64,000 nucleotides of DNA from Halorubrum vacuolatum (GTDB taxonomy: Archaea > Halobacteriota > Halobacteria > Halobacteriales > Haloferacaceae), in contig NZ_FZNQ01000011.1 of NCBI RefSeq assembly GCF_900188065.1, positions 38,833 to 102,832 on the forward strand, in the 5' to 3' direction. Both the position numbers and the translations under genes were made by a program. The notes beneath the pieces are model-generated. The model had not been told where the DNA came from, searched no databases, and saw nothing but the letters and a program-made list of their open reading frames with translations. This document shows, piece after piece, positions 38,902 through 46,817 of this stretch; the first letter of the stretch is position 1; every line of letters begins with the position of its first letter.

Positions 38902-40641
38902 ATGAGTGACCAATCTACACTCACCGATTTTACGCAGGGTGTTGGTTCAGACGGTGACCTGTACGATTGCGAAGTCTGCGGACGGACGTTCGACTCTAAT
39001 AAGGGCAGGGGGATCCATCGAGCGGCCGCACACAGCGAAGATGAGGTTCGCGGAGTACTGATCACCGAACTACAGAGACTTGCTGAACGACTGGGTCATC
39101 CTCCTGGGTTACGGGATATGAATCAGCTCGGAGCTCACAGTTCTAAGACTTACCAGGATATGTTTGGTTCGTGGAATGAGGCGCTCAAAGCCGCCGATTT
39201 GGACATTAATATGGAGCAGAATATCAGTAAGTCGGACTTGCTTGATGAATTGGCTAGGCTGGCGGATGAGCTCGGACGGACGCCAACGTCCCGTGACATG
39301 GCCCAACTCGGCGAGTACGGAACGGCGACCTACTCTAAGACGTTCGAATCGTGGAACAATGCGGTACAGGAAGCAGGATTGGAAATTATTAGGTATCGTA
39401 ACATTCCGAGAGACGCCCTTATAAACGAAATCAGGCGGCTCAGCGATTGTCTGGGACGTACCCCAACAGCCGAAGATATGGAAACGGAGGGAGAATTTGG
39501 AGCTAAGACGTTCTCAACTAAATTCGGAACGTGGAACAATGCATTGAGATCCGCCGGATTTGAGCCGAACCGTCAGAAGAACCTTTCAAAAGAGGTACTC
39601 ATTGCTGAACTCACTCGGTTAGAGGACAAATATGGCAGACCACCGACGGCAAAGGAAATGGAGGGTGACGGATTGTACTCGGTTGGCACGTTTTCAAGAT
39701 CGTTTGGTTCATGGAATGAAGCGCTAATTTCTGCCGGATTTGAGGTTCACAATCGGACCAATATTCCCAAAGAAGAATTACTGACGGAACTCTCTCGTCT
39801 TCACGAGAGTCTGGGCAGGACTCCCACTGTCGAGGACATGGACATATTAGGCCGCTTTGCCCATGCAACCTATTCTACAGCTTTTGGAACGTGGAACAAC
39901 GCCCTCAGGGAGGCAGGCCTCGATCTACACGTCCGATCAGGTATTCCGGAAGCCGAATTATTGGATGAATTGCGGTCGCTTGCTCGGGAACTCGAGATAA
40001 CACCGGAACGGCGGGATATGGATCAACACGGTCAGTTTGATTCAAAAACATACAGCGCCAGATTCGGTACTTGGAACGACGCACTTCGAGCGGCCGGTCT
40101 GGAACCTGTAAGGCGCGTGAACATCCCCAACGACGAACTGAGGAGCGAACTCCGCAGACTGACCGATAAATTCGGTCGGCCGCCAACACGCGACGAAATG
40201 ACGCAACATGGAAAATTTGGTCACTCTGTGTATTCTCATCGGTTCGGCTCGTGGACCGATGCGCTGATCGAGGCTGGATTAGAACCACATAAGATGCTAA
40301 ATCCAGACCATCTCGATCATTGGGTGGCTTCGGTTCTCGAATTAAAAGTCGCCGAGTTGTTGGTCGATATCGGCGTAGAGTATGAATATGAAGGGCTCAC
40401 GATCGAGTACGATGACGGGCGGAGTTATACGCCTGATTTTGTCACGGCTGACTACGTGATCGAGTGCAAAGGCCAAGATTGGGGTGACTTATATAATCAA
40501 GACGTGACGGCGGAGGACAAGGCGGAGGCTGCGATGGATAGTCTTGAGACGCGTAAGTATGTGGTCATTGGCGCGAAGATTCCGGCTGATATCCACATCA
40601 GATGGGACGACCGCGCGGCAATTCACGAATTGTTCGAGTAG
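38902..40641 (+). CDS. Zinc finger - seven 60-residue repeats - PD-(D/E)xK nuclease
   Basis: This 579-residue protein has three parts. A C2H2-like zinc finger comes first (C23, C26, H39, H44; C-x2-C-x12-H-x4-H). Seven repeats follow with an exact 60-residue period (from residues 53, 113, 173, 233, 293, 353 and 413), each built on L-x-RL-x-x-x-LGRTPT-x-x-DM, then TYSxxFGSWNxALxxAGLE. They match the homing-endonuclease-associated repeat, a DNA-binding helical unit. The C-terminal domain (about 470-579) has YTPDF (D512) and VIECKG (E521, K523), the PD-(D/E)xK nuclease core. Base composition is clearly poorer in GC than neighbouring genes, and an IS follows 26 bases after the stop. No family name for the whole architecture is known to me. 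It is likely a site-specific endonuclease, selfish or defensive. Confidence 0.85.
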   Translation: MSDQSTLTDFTQGVGSDGDLYDCEVCGRTFDSNKGRGIHRAAAHSEDEVRGVLITELQRLAERLGHPPGLRDMNQLGAHSSKTYQDMFGSWNEALKAADLDINMEQNISKSDLLDELARLADELGRTPTSRDMAQLGEYGTATYSKTFESWNNAVQEAGLEIIRYRNIPRDALINEIRRLSDCLGRTPTAEDMETEGEFGAKTFSTKFGTWNNALRSAGFEPNRQKNLSKEVLIAELTRLEDKYGRPPTAKEMEGDGLYSVGTFSRSFGSWNEALISAGFEVHNRTNIPKEELLTELSRLHESLGRTPTVEDMDILGRFAHATYSTAFGTWNNALREAGLDLHVRSGIPEAELLDELRSLARELEITPERRDMDQHGQFDSKTYSARFGTWNDALRAAGLEPVRRVNIPNDELRSELRRLTDKFGRPPTRDEMTQHGKFGHSVYSHRFGSWTDALIEAGLEPHKMLNPDHLDHWVASVLELKVAELLVDIGVEYEYEGLTIEYDDGRSYTPDFVTADYVIECKGQDWGDLYNQDVTAEDKAEAAMDSLETRKYVVIGAKIPADIHIRWDDRAAIHELFE

Positions 40642-40655
40642 TCGAATGCGACCTT

Positions 40656-40667
40656 GGTTTACGTACC
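40656..40667. repeat. Target-site duplication, left copy
   Basis: GGTTTACGTACC directly borders the left inverted repeat of the ISH8-like element and is repeated exactly at 42061-42072. Because its ends are complementary to the IR tip, the true duplication may be 10-12 bp. Confidence 0.85.
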
Positions 40668-42060
40668 ATCGGTGTTCGGTTAAGCATTAGATGGCCTCAC
40701 GAAAGCTTTAGCCACACGCTCGTTCAGTAAGACGCGTGATCTCTCTGGTTGACGAGCGTCACGAAACATCAACTCAGCCAAGTTCGGCGGCGGATACCCG
40801 AGCGACTGGGCCAGATCTTCGAGGATCAGCTGGGCGACAGACCGAAAGGTCTTCGCCCAGCGTTCTCGCGGGAAGACTGTCTCAGGAAACCGCTCTTGAA
40901 ACACGCCCAGCAAGGCTCTGCTGACCGTCAGCGTCAGCAGAGCCGCCACCACCAGAAGCTCCACGATTGCTGGATCGCTTGTCTCGAACTTCTCCAGTCC
41001 GTACAGCGACTTCAACTCCCGAAACAGCAACTCCACTTCCCACCGCAACCCGTACAGCGCCGCGACCTGTCTCGGAGTGAACTCATCGGGGAGATTCGTC
41101 ACGTACAGGTGGTAGTCGTCGGTGTCCTCGTTGTGGACACCGACGACGCGAAGCTCCATCGAATCGGTTGACTGCTTCCCAGCGTATGCCCGCCGTTTGA
41201 ACTCGATCTCCACGGTTACATCGATGATCTCCCGTGTGAGATCTCCTAGAACGTCCCGAAGACGGCGCTTTGGCAAGGAAATGGCGCGCCCGCGCCATTT
41301 CCGTCGCTCGCCGACGATCAACGGATTCGCGTTCGACTTCAGCCGAGTCAGAAAGAACCCGCCGTTCTCATCGATCAACGCGAACCGACGGAAACTGTAG
41401 AAGCCCAGATCGAACAGTAACAGCCGCCCTCGCAGCCAACTCCCGGTGTGGAGTTGGCTGCTCTCGTGAGTACGTTCATCGGTGAGCTGGAACTGCTCAA
41501 TCGTCTGCTTGGTCGCGTTCTGTACGAGATGAAGTTTCGCACCGGATTGATCCGGGTGAGTGGCTGGAAACGCATCGAGAAGCCGATGCAACCTGAACAC
41601 GGTTGCATCGGCGATCAGCACCTCTCGAAACAGTTCGAACTGCGGAGCGATCGTGTGAGGAACCGCGACCTCCTCGAGAGCGTGCTCGAGGAGGTCGCTC
41701 AACAGTGCTTCTAGAGCCGGCGTGAACCGATCGTAGAAGCTTGAGCGGGCGACGGTCTGATTGGTTGCTGCGGAGTATGCACGTTGAAATCCGGCGATGG
41801 TACGGGCTTCGCCGTCGACGGCGAAGCCCATAATGAGCGTCCAGACGAGCATCGTGATGTCGATCTTCCGGTCACGCTGGACGACATCGCGCTCGCGCGC
41901 GATGTCTTCGATAAGCTCAGCAGGAAACAGGGAAGTCAACCGCCGTCGTATGAGATCTGGGGAGAGCGTTTTGAACACATTCTCTCCCCACGCGGTCTAC
42001 CACGATAACTTCGTCAACAGAGCGCTGTCTGTCGGTTTCTCCCCTTAACCGAACACGGAT
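40668..42060 (-). mobile_element. ISH8-like IS4-family insertion sequence, complete
   Basis: An element of about 1393 bp is bounded by imperfect inverted repeats: ATCGGTGTTCGGTTAAG at the left and, read inwards from the right, ATCCGTGTTCGGTTAAG. It is flanked by the identical GGTTTACGTACC on both sides. It contains one intact transposase gene filling nearly its whole length. Ends and duplication are intact, so the insertion is recent. It landed 26 bases behind the repeat-nuclease gene without breaking it. Confidence 0.92.
40680..41978 (-). CDS. IS4-family (ISH8 group) transposase
   Basis: This 432-residue DDE transposase has its first Asp in VLIADATVFRLHR and its second in LLLFDLGFYSFRRFAL. 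The IS4 signature is YGLRWEVELLFRELKSLYGL, with Y-x2-R-x3-E-x6-K spacing. The size equals that of ISH8-type transposases of halophiles. It cuts and pastes its own element. The reading frame has no disruption, so it is probably active. Confidence 0.95.
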   Translation of the reverse strand: MFKTLSPDLIRRRLTSLFPAELIEDIARERDVVQRDRKIDITMLVWTLIMGFAVDGEARTIAGFQRAYSAATNQTVARSSFYDRFTPALEALLSDLLEHALEEVAVPHTIAPQFELFREVLIADATVFRLHRLLDAFPATHPDQSGAKLHLVQNATKQTIEQFQLTDERTHESSQLHTGSWLRGRLLLFDLGFYSFRRFALIDENGGFFLTRLKSNANPLIVGERRKWRGRAISLPKRRLRDVLGDLTREIIDVTVEIEFKRRAYAGKQSTDSMELRVVGVHNEDTDDYHLYVTNLPDEFTPRQVAALYGLRWEVELLFRELKSLYGLEKFETSDPAIVELLVVAALLTLTVSRALLGVFQERFPETVFPRERWAKTFRSVAQLILEDLAQSLGYPPPNLAELMFRDARQPERSRVLLNERVAKAFVRPSNA

Positions 42061-42072
42061 GGTTTACGTACC
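42061..42072. repeat. Target-site duplication, right copy
   Basis: GGTTTACGTACC is the exact partner of 40656-40667, at the right border of the ISH8-like element. Confidence 0.85.
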
Positions 42073-42124
42073 CACTGCTGGACTTTCAGGGACATTCAAA
42101 CTTGGCGACTGTATCTGTATCCCC

Positions 42125-42168
42125 GAGTCACCGCGTCGTCGGCCGTGAGTCACCGCGTCGTCGGCCGT
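42125..42168. repeat. Perfect 22-bp tandem duplication
   Basis: Two adjacent identical copies of a 22-bp unit (GAGTCACCGCGTCGTCGGCC plus GT) cover the 3' end of the winged-helix gene and the bases after it. The second copy contains the gene's stop codon and the first is an extra copy of the end. It looks like a recent slippage or recombination event. Confidence 0.9.
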
Positions 42169-42587
42169 GGCATCCGTTCGAGTTCCGCGATCTCGTTCGT
42201 CTTCTCGACGCGATCGTATTGTCGGGACCACGCATCCTCCGGAAACAGGTCGTTGTCGTCGAACATCTCCCGCGCGTCATCCGATAGCGTGTAGAATTTG
42301 TATGGGTACCCACGGATGCGCGACCCTGCAGGGACGACCAATTCCTCGACGACACCGTACGCTTCGAGCACGTTGAGGTGCCGCCTGATCGCGTCTTCAC
42401 CGAGATCTGGATTCATATAATCGAGTTCTTTGACGCAGGGTGCGCCCTTCGGATGCCCGACGATGTCCGCGAGCACGTTGGCTCGCGGCGTATCCGTGGC
42501 CTTCTGTAGGGCGCTCCAGCGGTCAAACGAACCGCCCTCTCCGACCCCCCGATCGCCCGACGGGGGTTGTTGCGTTTCCGGCTTCAT
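42150..42587 (-). CDS. Winged-helix transcriptional regulator
   Basis: This 145-residue protein begins MKPETQQPPSGDRGVGEGGS. It carries a winged-helix DNA-binding domain: RANVLADIVGHPKGAPCVKE, NPDLGEDAIRRHLNVLEAYG as the recognition region, and a wing VVPAGSRIRGYPYKFYTLSD. It is of the haloarchaeal ArsR/MarR-like type. The ATG at 42587 is supported by a TATA-like GTTTATGT 27 bases upstream; the frame to 42677 is rejected. It is divergent from the gene at 42703, with a palindrome between them, so it probably regulates both. Confidence 0.82.
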   Translation of the reverse strand: MKPETQQPPSGDRGVGEGGSFDRWSALQKATDTPRANVLADIVGHPKGAPCVKELDYMNPDLGEDAIRRHLNVLEAYGVVEELVVPAGSRIRGYPYKFYTLSDDAREMFDDNDLFPEDAWSRQYDRVEKTNEIAELERMPRPTTR

Positions 42588-42610
42588 ATTCCCTACTCGA
42601 ACGGCGATCG

Positions 42611-42618
42611 ACATAAAC
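42611..42618 (-). promoter_or_regulatory. TATA box of the winged-helix gene
   Basis: GTTTATGT on the minus strand is centred about 27 bases before the ATG at 42587, predicting a leaderless message. Confidence 0.5.
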
Positions 42619-42651
42619 ACTTGGTCAATGGCGTCAAGTAGTTCTACAAGT

Positions 42652-42687
42652 GATTGTACAATCAGTTCTCTTATCAATGATTGTAAC
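42652..42687. promoter_or_regulatory. Operator candidate between divergent genes
   Basis: A perfect 12-bp palindrome GATTGTACAATC (42652-42663) is followed 13 bases later by a half-site-like GATTGTAAC (about 42679-42687). They lie upstream of both TATA boxes in the divergent region. The winged-helix protein encoded to the left is the natural candidate to bind them. Confidence 0.55.
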
Positions 42688-42702
42688 GGAAGCCAAAGTG
42701 GA

Positions 42703-43296
42703 ATGGGTGAACGCGAAGGCGGCGATGAGGAGCTGTTAGTTGGGATCGATCGAAAGGAGGTACGCTTCCCGGAGCGCCTTTCGCTTACTCCTGAACAGCA
42801 TCAGCGTCTCAAAAATATCGTCAATGCCGACCCGCTTGATGCGATGAAACGGGCATCGCGTAGATATGTGATCGTCGGTAGTGGATCGGGAGAGGCGGGG
42901 TTGCGTCGGGAGATGGTCACCGACTGGTTTGATAGCCGTCCGAACGCGGTTGGGATTCGCCTGGAGGATGTCGATCTCGATACCGAGGACATCGATCTCT
43001 GGGCACCCGTCTTCGATATTTTGGCGACGCAAGCGACGTGGATCGTGGGTGTACTGGAGAATTTCGATGGCGGCCACGTATGGGAGTTGGGCTACCTGTA
43101 CCGCGTTCAGACCGAGCTTCGGGACGTGCTATGGATCCTCAAGCGGGTGTACGAGGATCGGGAGCGGATGCGTGAGGAGTACGATAATGGGATGGCCGCG
43201 TCCCATCTGAAGGTGCTCGAAGAAGCGGTGGAGACACGTGTGCTCACGTGGGAAGACGAGGGGGACCTCCGGCGCGTCGTTGAAGACGTTCCCTAG
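42703..43296 (+). CDS. Nucleoside 2-deoxyribosyltransferase-like haloarchaeal protein
   Basis: This 197-residue acidic protein has a strand RYVIVGSGSGEAGLRREMVT (from about residue 52), an aspartate-rich DVDLDTEDIDLWAPVFDILA, then VGVLENFDGGHVWELGYLYR. The HVWELGYLY segment recalls the catalytic Glu helix of nucleoside deoxyribosyltransferase and TIR-like folds, preceded by a Rossmann-like strand. I recall haloarchaeal families of unknown function (DUF75xx) with this look but cannot confirm. ATG at 42703 follows a CTTATC TATA-like element; the longer frame is rejected. It is divergent from a regulator gene and may be an accessory or defence effector. Confidence 0.65.
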   Translation: MGEREGGDEELLVGIDRKEVRFPERLSLTPEQHQRLKNIVNADPLDAMKRASRRYVIVGSGSGEAGLRREMVTDWFDSRPNAVGIRLEDVDLDTEDIDLWAPVFDILATQATWIVGVLENFDGGHVWELGYLYRVQTELRDVLWILKRVYEDRERMREEYDNGMAASHLKVLEEAVETRVLTWEDEGDLRRVVEDVP

Positions 43297-43393
43297 ACTC
43301 GGCCCCATACAGCGAGTCGGAGATACATACACAGCAACTCCCTCGCGTTTATAACGACAAACGCCACGCCCCTCACACCCCCACGGATTCCCC

Positions 43394-44746
43394 TCACCGC
43401 CGCCTGTCGGCAACCCGCTCCTCGGCGGTCTCGGCGCTCACGAGTTCATACAGGATCGCCCGTCCGCCGTCATCTTTCGGTCGGAGGATCCGGCCGAGCC
43501 GCTGGGTGAACTCCCGTTCGCTGCCCGAGCCCGAGAGCACGACCGCGACGTTGGCGTCGGGGACGTCAACGCCCTCGTCGAGGACGTTCGCGGCCACGAC
43601 GCGGCCGTAGGTTCCATCACGGAAGCGTGAGAGAATCTCGCGGCGCTCCTCGGCACCGGTTTCGGCGGTGATCGCCGGGAGCAGGAACCGCTCCGAGAGC
43701 CGATAGACGAGGTCGGTGTGGGCGGTGAAGACGATGATCCGGTCCTCACGGTGACGGTCGAGGATCGACGCGAGCCGCTCGATCTTCCGCTCCGCGTTCA
43801 TCATGATGTCGCGGGCGGCGGACTTCGCGAGCAGCGCCTCCCGTGCTCGGGGGTCGTTGCCGGAGCGTTTGACGAGCTCCTGATAGTCGCTCCCGTTCGT
43901 GAAGGTGATCCCGGCCTCCCTGACGTACTCCACGAAGGTCGACTGTTTCGCGTCGTATCGTTCCCGTTCGGCCGGCGTGAGCTCGACCTCGATCCGGCGC
44001 ACGTCATAGGGGGCGAGATGCTCGCCGGCGAGATCATCGACGTCGACTGAATAGGCCCGGTCGCCGACCAGCTCGGCGACGACCTCATGGGCGTCATCGG
44101 GTCGCTCGAACGTCGCGGTGAGTCCCAGACGAGCGGGCGCCGCGAGGAGCCGCGCGATGTCCCGATAGCCCTCCCCTCCGAGATGGTGTACCTCGTCGAA
44201 GACGACGAGTCCGAAGGCGTCGCCGACGTCCTCGGCTTTTAAATATGCCGAGTCGTACGTCGAGACCGTGATCGCCTCCTGACGTTGTGTACCGCCGCCG
44301 AACCGGCCGATCGGAACGTCGAATTCCGCCTCCAACTCCGTCGCCCACTGTTCGAGGAGGTCGATGGTCGGCACGACGACGAGCGTGGGCGTGCCGAGTT
44401 CGACCATCGCCTCGATCGCGATGACGGTCTTTCCGGCCCCGGTGGGGAGTTCAAGCACGCCTCGGTCGTCCGCGTCGCGCCACGCGTCGAGCGCCTCCCG
44501 TTGGTATTCACGGAGGTCATACGCCGTCGAGAGGTCAAGCGCCGGGAGATCCAGCACACGATCCTCGACGTGCAATCCGGCCACCGAAAGCGCCCGACGG
44601 ATGGCGGCGTACCGGTGTGCCGGTGCGCGCCCGTTCCCGGTGCGGGGATCAGCCTCGACGCCGGGGAGCGGCGGGAGGGAGTCGACAGCGCCTTCGGGCG
44701 CATCGACCCGGATGGTCCCGTCCTCGTAGGTCAGTCGGACGCTCAT
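43394..44746 (-). CDS. XPB-like DEAD/DEAH-box superfamily 2 helicase
   Basis: This 450-residue protein contains the SF2 motifs in order: LREYQREALDAW (Q-like), LELPTGAGKTVIAIEAM (Walker A), TLVVVPTIDLLEQW (Ia), VVFDEVHHLGGEGY (II), GLTATFERPDD (III), IIVFTAHTDLV (IV), ANVLDEGVDVPDANVAVVLS (V) and QRLGRILRPKD (VI). The size and motif spelling fit archaeal XPB, a 3'-5' helicase of DNA repair. The usual partner, Bax1, is encoded on the same strand at 35924-37441 rather than next to it. Confidence 0.9.
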   Translation of the reverse strand: MSVRLTYEDGTIRVDAPEGAVDSLPPLPGVEADPRTGNGRAPAHRYAAIRRALSVAGLHVEDRVLDLPALDLSTAYDLREYQREALDAWRDADDRGVLELPTGAGKTVIAIEAMVELGTPTLVVVPTIDLLEQWATELEAEFDVPIGRFGGGTQRQEAITVSTYDSAYLKAEDVGDAFGLVVFDEVHHLGGEGYRDIARLLAAPARLGLTATFERPDDAHEVVAELVGDRAYSVDVDDLAGEHLAPYDVRRIEVELTPAERERYDAKQSTFVEYVREAGITFTNGSDYQELVKRSGNDPRAREALLAKSAARDIMMNAERKIERLASILDRHREDRIIVFTAHTDLVYRLSERFLLPAITAETGAEERREILSRFRDGTYGRVVAANVLDEGVDVPDANVAVVLSGSGSEREFTQRLGRILRPKDDGGRAILYELVSAETAEERVADRRR

Positions 44747-44869
44747 CGTCGTCTCCTCGGGGGCAATTCATAAAGGGTCACCGGGTCGCCAGCGTGACGA
44801 TGGGAGAGGGATCACGCGACGGTCGACGGATGTCGGTAGCCTGAAGTGACCGGCCACGTACCGGCGGAT

Positions 44870-45223
44870 ATGAGCCTCATCGGATCGCTGATCGCGTTCG
44901 TGGTCGGACTGCTCGTCGGCGGACTCGCCATCTTCATCGCCGCGAGCGTCGTCGCGGATACGCGTGATTACAGCCACGCGGTCTTTACCGCGCTCTTCGG
45001 GGCGATCGTCTGGGGGCTCTCGGAGTTGTTGCTCTCGTGGGTCCCGCTGGTCGGCGATTTCATCCCGCTTATCGCCTGGATCTGGGTTATCCGGCGCCGG
45101 TATGGGACCTCGTGGCTCCATTCGGGGATCATCGGATTCATCGCGTGGGGGTCGGCGATACTCGTCCTCGCGGTCCTGCCGTTCGCCGGGATCACGGACG
45201 CCGTCGGCGTGCCGTTCACGTGA
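44870..45223 (+). CDS. Small membrane protein, about four helices
   Basis: This 117-residue protein is hydrophobic throughout: IGSLIAFVVGLLVGGLAIFI, AVFTALFGAIVWGLSELLLS, DFIPLIAWIWVIRRRY and IIGFIAWGSAILVLAVLPFA. No catalytic motif is seen. It resembles uncharacterised haloarchaeal membrane proteins. It is divergent from the XPB-like gene and convergent with the formaldehyde dehydrogenase gene. ATG 44870 was chosen over GTG 44846 because it precedes the first helix directly. Confidence 0.78.
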   Translation: MSLIGSLIAFVVGLLVGGLAIFIAASVVADTRDYSHAVFTALFGAIVWGLSELLLSWVPLVGDFIPLIAWIWVIRRRYGTSWLHSGIIGFIAWGSAILVLAVLPFAGITDAVGVPFT

Positions 45224-45294
45224 TCGGACCGTGTGGCCGTCGCTGCGCGGTCGGCGTTCAAAAAATCGTGTTTTGAGGTGAGTCCGTGTGCCGT

Positions 45295-46464
45295 TTAGGG
45301 CTCGAGCAGGACCTTCGTGACGCCCTCTTCGCGGGCGTCGAACGCCTCGTACATCTCCGGTGCTTCCTCGAGGCTGACGCGGTGTGAGACGACCCAACTC
45401 GGGTCCGCGCGGCCCTCGATGATCATGTCGCGGAGGTACCGGTTGTACTGTTTGACGTTACACTGGCCCGTGCCGCACTTGAGGCCCTTCTCGAAGAACT
45501 TCCCGAAGTCGATCCCGAGACGGCCCTGAGCGGCCATGTCGTCGGGCGCGCCGGGGTCTTCCGGGACGTACAGACCGGGGATGCCGAGCTGGCCGGTCGG
45601 CCGAACGACGCGGATCAGGTTGTTGAGCACGATGGCCGGGTTCTCCTTGGCCGGGTCGTAGGCGTAGTCCTCGGTGTCGGTGTCGACGTCCGCGGGGTCG
45701 GTCGCCTGATACCCGACGGCGTCGACGCCCTTGTCGACCATGCCACCGTGGGCGTCGATGATCTGCTCGACCGGGTCGCCCTCGCGGAAGTCGATTGCGT
45801 GTGCATCGCAGTTCTCCTCGGCCATCTCGAGCCGGCTCGGTACCTGGTCGACGACGTAGATCTCCGAGGCACCCTGGATCTTCGCGCTGTATGCCGCCAT
45901 CAGTCCGACCGGTCCCGCACCGAAGACCGCGACGGACTCGCCGGGCTGGAGATCCGCCAGTCGGGTGCCGTGCCAGCCGGTCGGGAAGATGTCCGCGAGC
46001 AGCGCGAAGGCGTCCTCGTGTTCGCGTCCTTCCGGCAGTTTGAGCGCGTTGTGATCCGCATATGGGACGCGGAGCTTTTCGGCCTGTCCGCCGGGATACG
46101 GGCCCATGGCGACATAGCCATACGCCCCGCCGGCGAAGCCGGGGTTGACGTTGGTACAGAAGCCCGTGAACCCCTCCTCACAGTTCTGACAGAATCCACA
46201 GGAGACGTTAAACGGCATGACGACACGATCGCCCTCCTCGAGGGTCGATACCGCCTCGCCGACTTCCGAGACGACGCCCATGTTTTCGTGGCCGAAGACG
46301 ATCCCTTCCTCGGCCGCGGTTCGCCCCTCGTACATGTGCAGGTCGGAGCCGCAGATGCACGACGTCGTGATGTCGACGATCACGTCGTTCGGGTGTTTGA
46401 GTTCCGGGTCCTCGACCTCCTCGACGGCCACCTCGTATGGCCCTTGGTAAACGACTGCTTTCAT
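45295..46464 (-). CDS. Glutathione-independent formaldehyde dehydrogenase-like zinc enzyme
   Basis: This 389-residue zinc-dependent MDR has catalytic residues C38 (CICGSD), H59 and E60 (GHENMG). The structural zinc site is C89, C92, C95 and C103 (CGFCQNC...C). The Rossmann motif is VFGAGPVGLMAAYSA. The insertion DAVGYQATDPADVDTDTEDY and the conserved YKQY/CNVKQYNRYLRD-type segment are those of glutathione-independent formaldehyde dehydrogenases (Pseudomonas putida FdhA type). It would oxidise formaldehyde or another aldehyde or alcohol with NAD. Formate dehydrogenase is encoded 2.8 kb away. No clear TATA box was found in the upstream AT-rich region. Confidence 0.87.
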   Translation of the reverse strand: MKAVVYQGPYEVAVEEVEDPELKHPNDVIVDITTSCICGSDLHMYEGRTAAEEGIVFGHENMGVVSEVGEAVSTLEEGDRVVMPFNVSCGFCQNCEEGFTGFCTNVNPGFAGGAYGYVAMGPYPGGQAEKLRVPYADHNALKLPEGREHEDAFALLADIFPTGWHGTRLADLQPGESVAVFGAGPVGLMAAYSAKIQGASEIYVVDQVPSRLEMAEENCDAHAIDFREGDPVEQIIDAHGGMVDKGVDAVGYQATDPADVDTDTEDYAYDPAKENPAIVLNNLIRVVRPTGQLGIPGLYVPEDPGAPDDMAAQGRLGIDFGKFFEKGLKCGTGQCNVKQYNRYLRDMIIEGRADPSWVVSHRVSLEEAPEMYEAFDAREEGVTKVLLEP

Positions 46465-46788
46465 GGTGTGATCCGTTCGGAGGATCTAACCGACCGTACG
46501 TAAACGTATCTACATGACAGTTACACTTAATAAATTCGAGGTGGGTAATGTTAATTAGTTATATATCATTGGCACCCGAAGTAGAGCGTCGAAAAACCAT
46601 TGACGCCCACGGGACGGACCGTGGATCGTCGGGGGTTTCGATTATATGTCAGCTAACAAACTAAACACGTTTTTGGGGGCGTGCGGACACCGGGTGATCG
46701 ATCACTCGGCACGGCCGACCGTCGACCTCGACTGACGACGCCGTCAATTGGTCACAGCAACCAGTGGTGCTGGCCGCTGGGCCAAGGT
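46465..46788. other. Gene-free AT-rich divergent region
   Basis: This stretch between the formaldehyde dehydrogenase and aminotransferase genes is locally AT-rich (about 46500-46580, including TTAATAAATTC and GTTATATATC). It shows no ORF with coding character. It probably holds the promoter of the dehydrogenase gene and possibly regulatory sites. No inverted repeat stood out. Confidence 0.5.
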
Positions 46789-46794
46789 TCTATA
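46789..46794 (+). promoter_or_regulatory. TATA box of the class III aminotransferase gene
   Basis: TTCTATAC is centred 26 bases before the ATG at 46818, giving a leaderless transcript and fixing that start over the in-frame GTG at 46764. Confidence 0.6.
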
Positions 46795-46817
46795 CCGTGG
46801 TTTGTGTAGGCCAAGCC

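Noticed and set aside
38902..40641. HNH nuclease at the end of the repeat protein
   Set aside because: The repeats are often found with HNH domains, but the C-terminus here has YTPDF and VIECKG and no HNH motif, so a PD-(D/E)xK core fits better.
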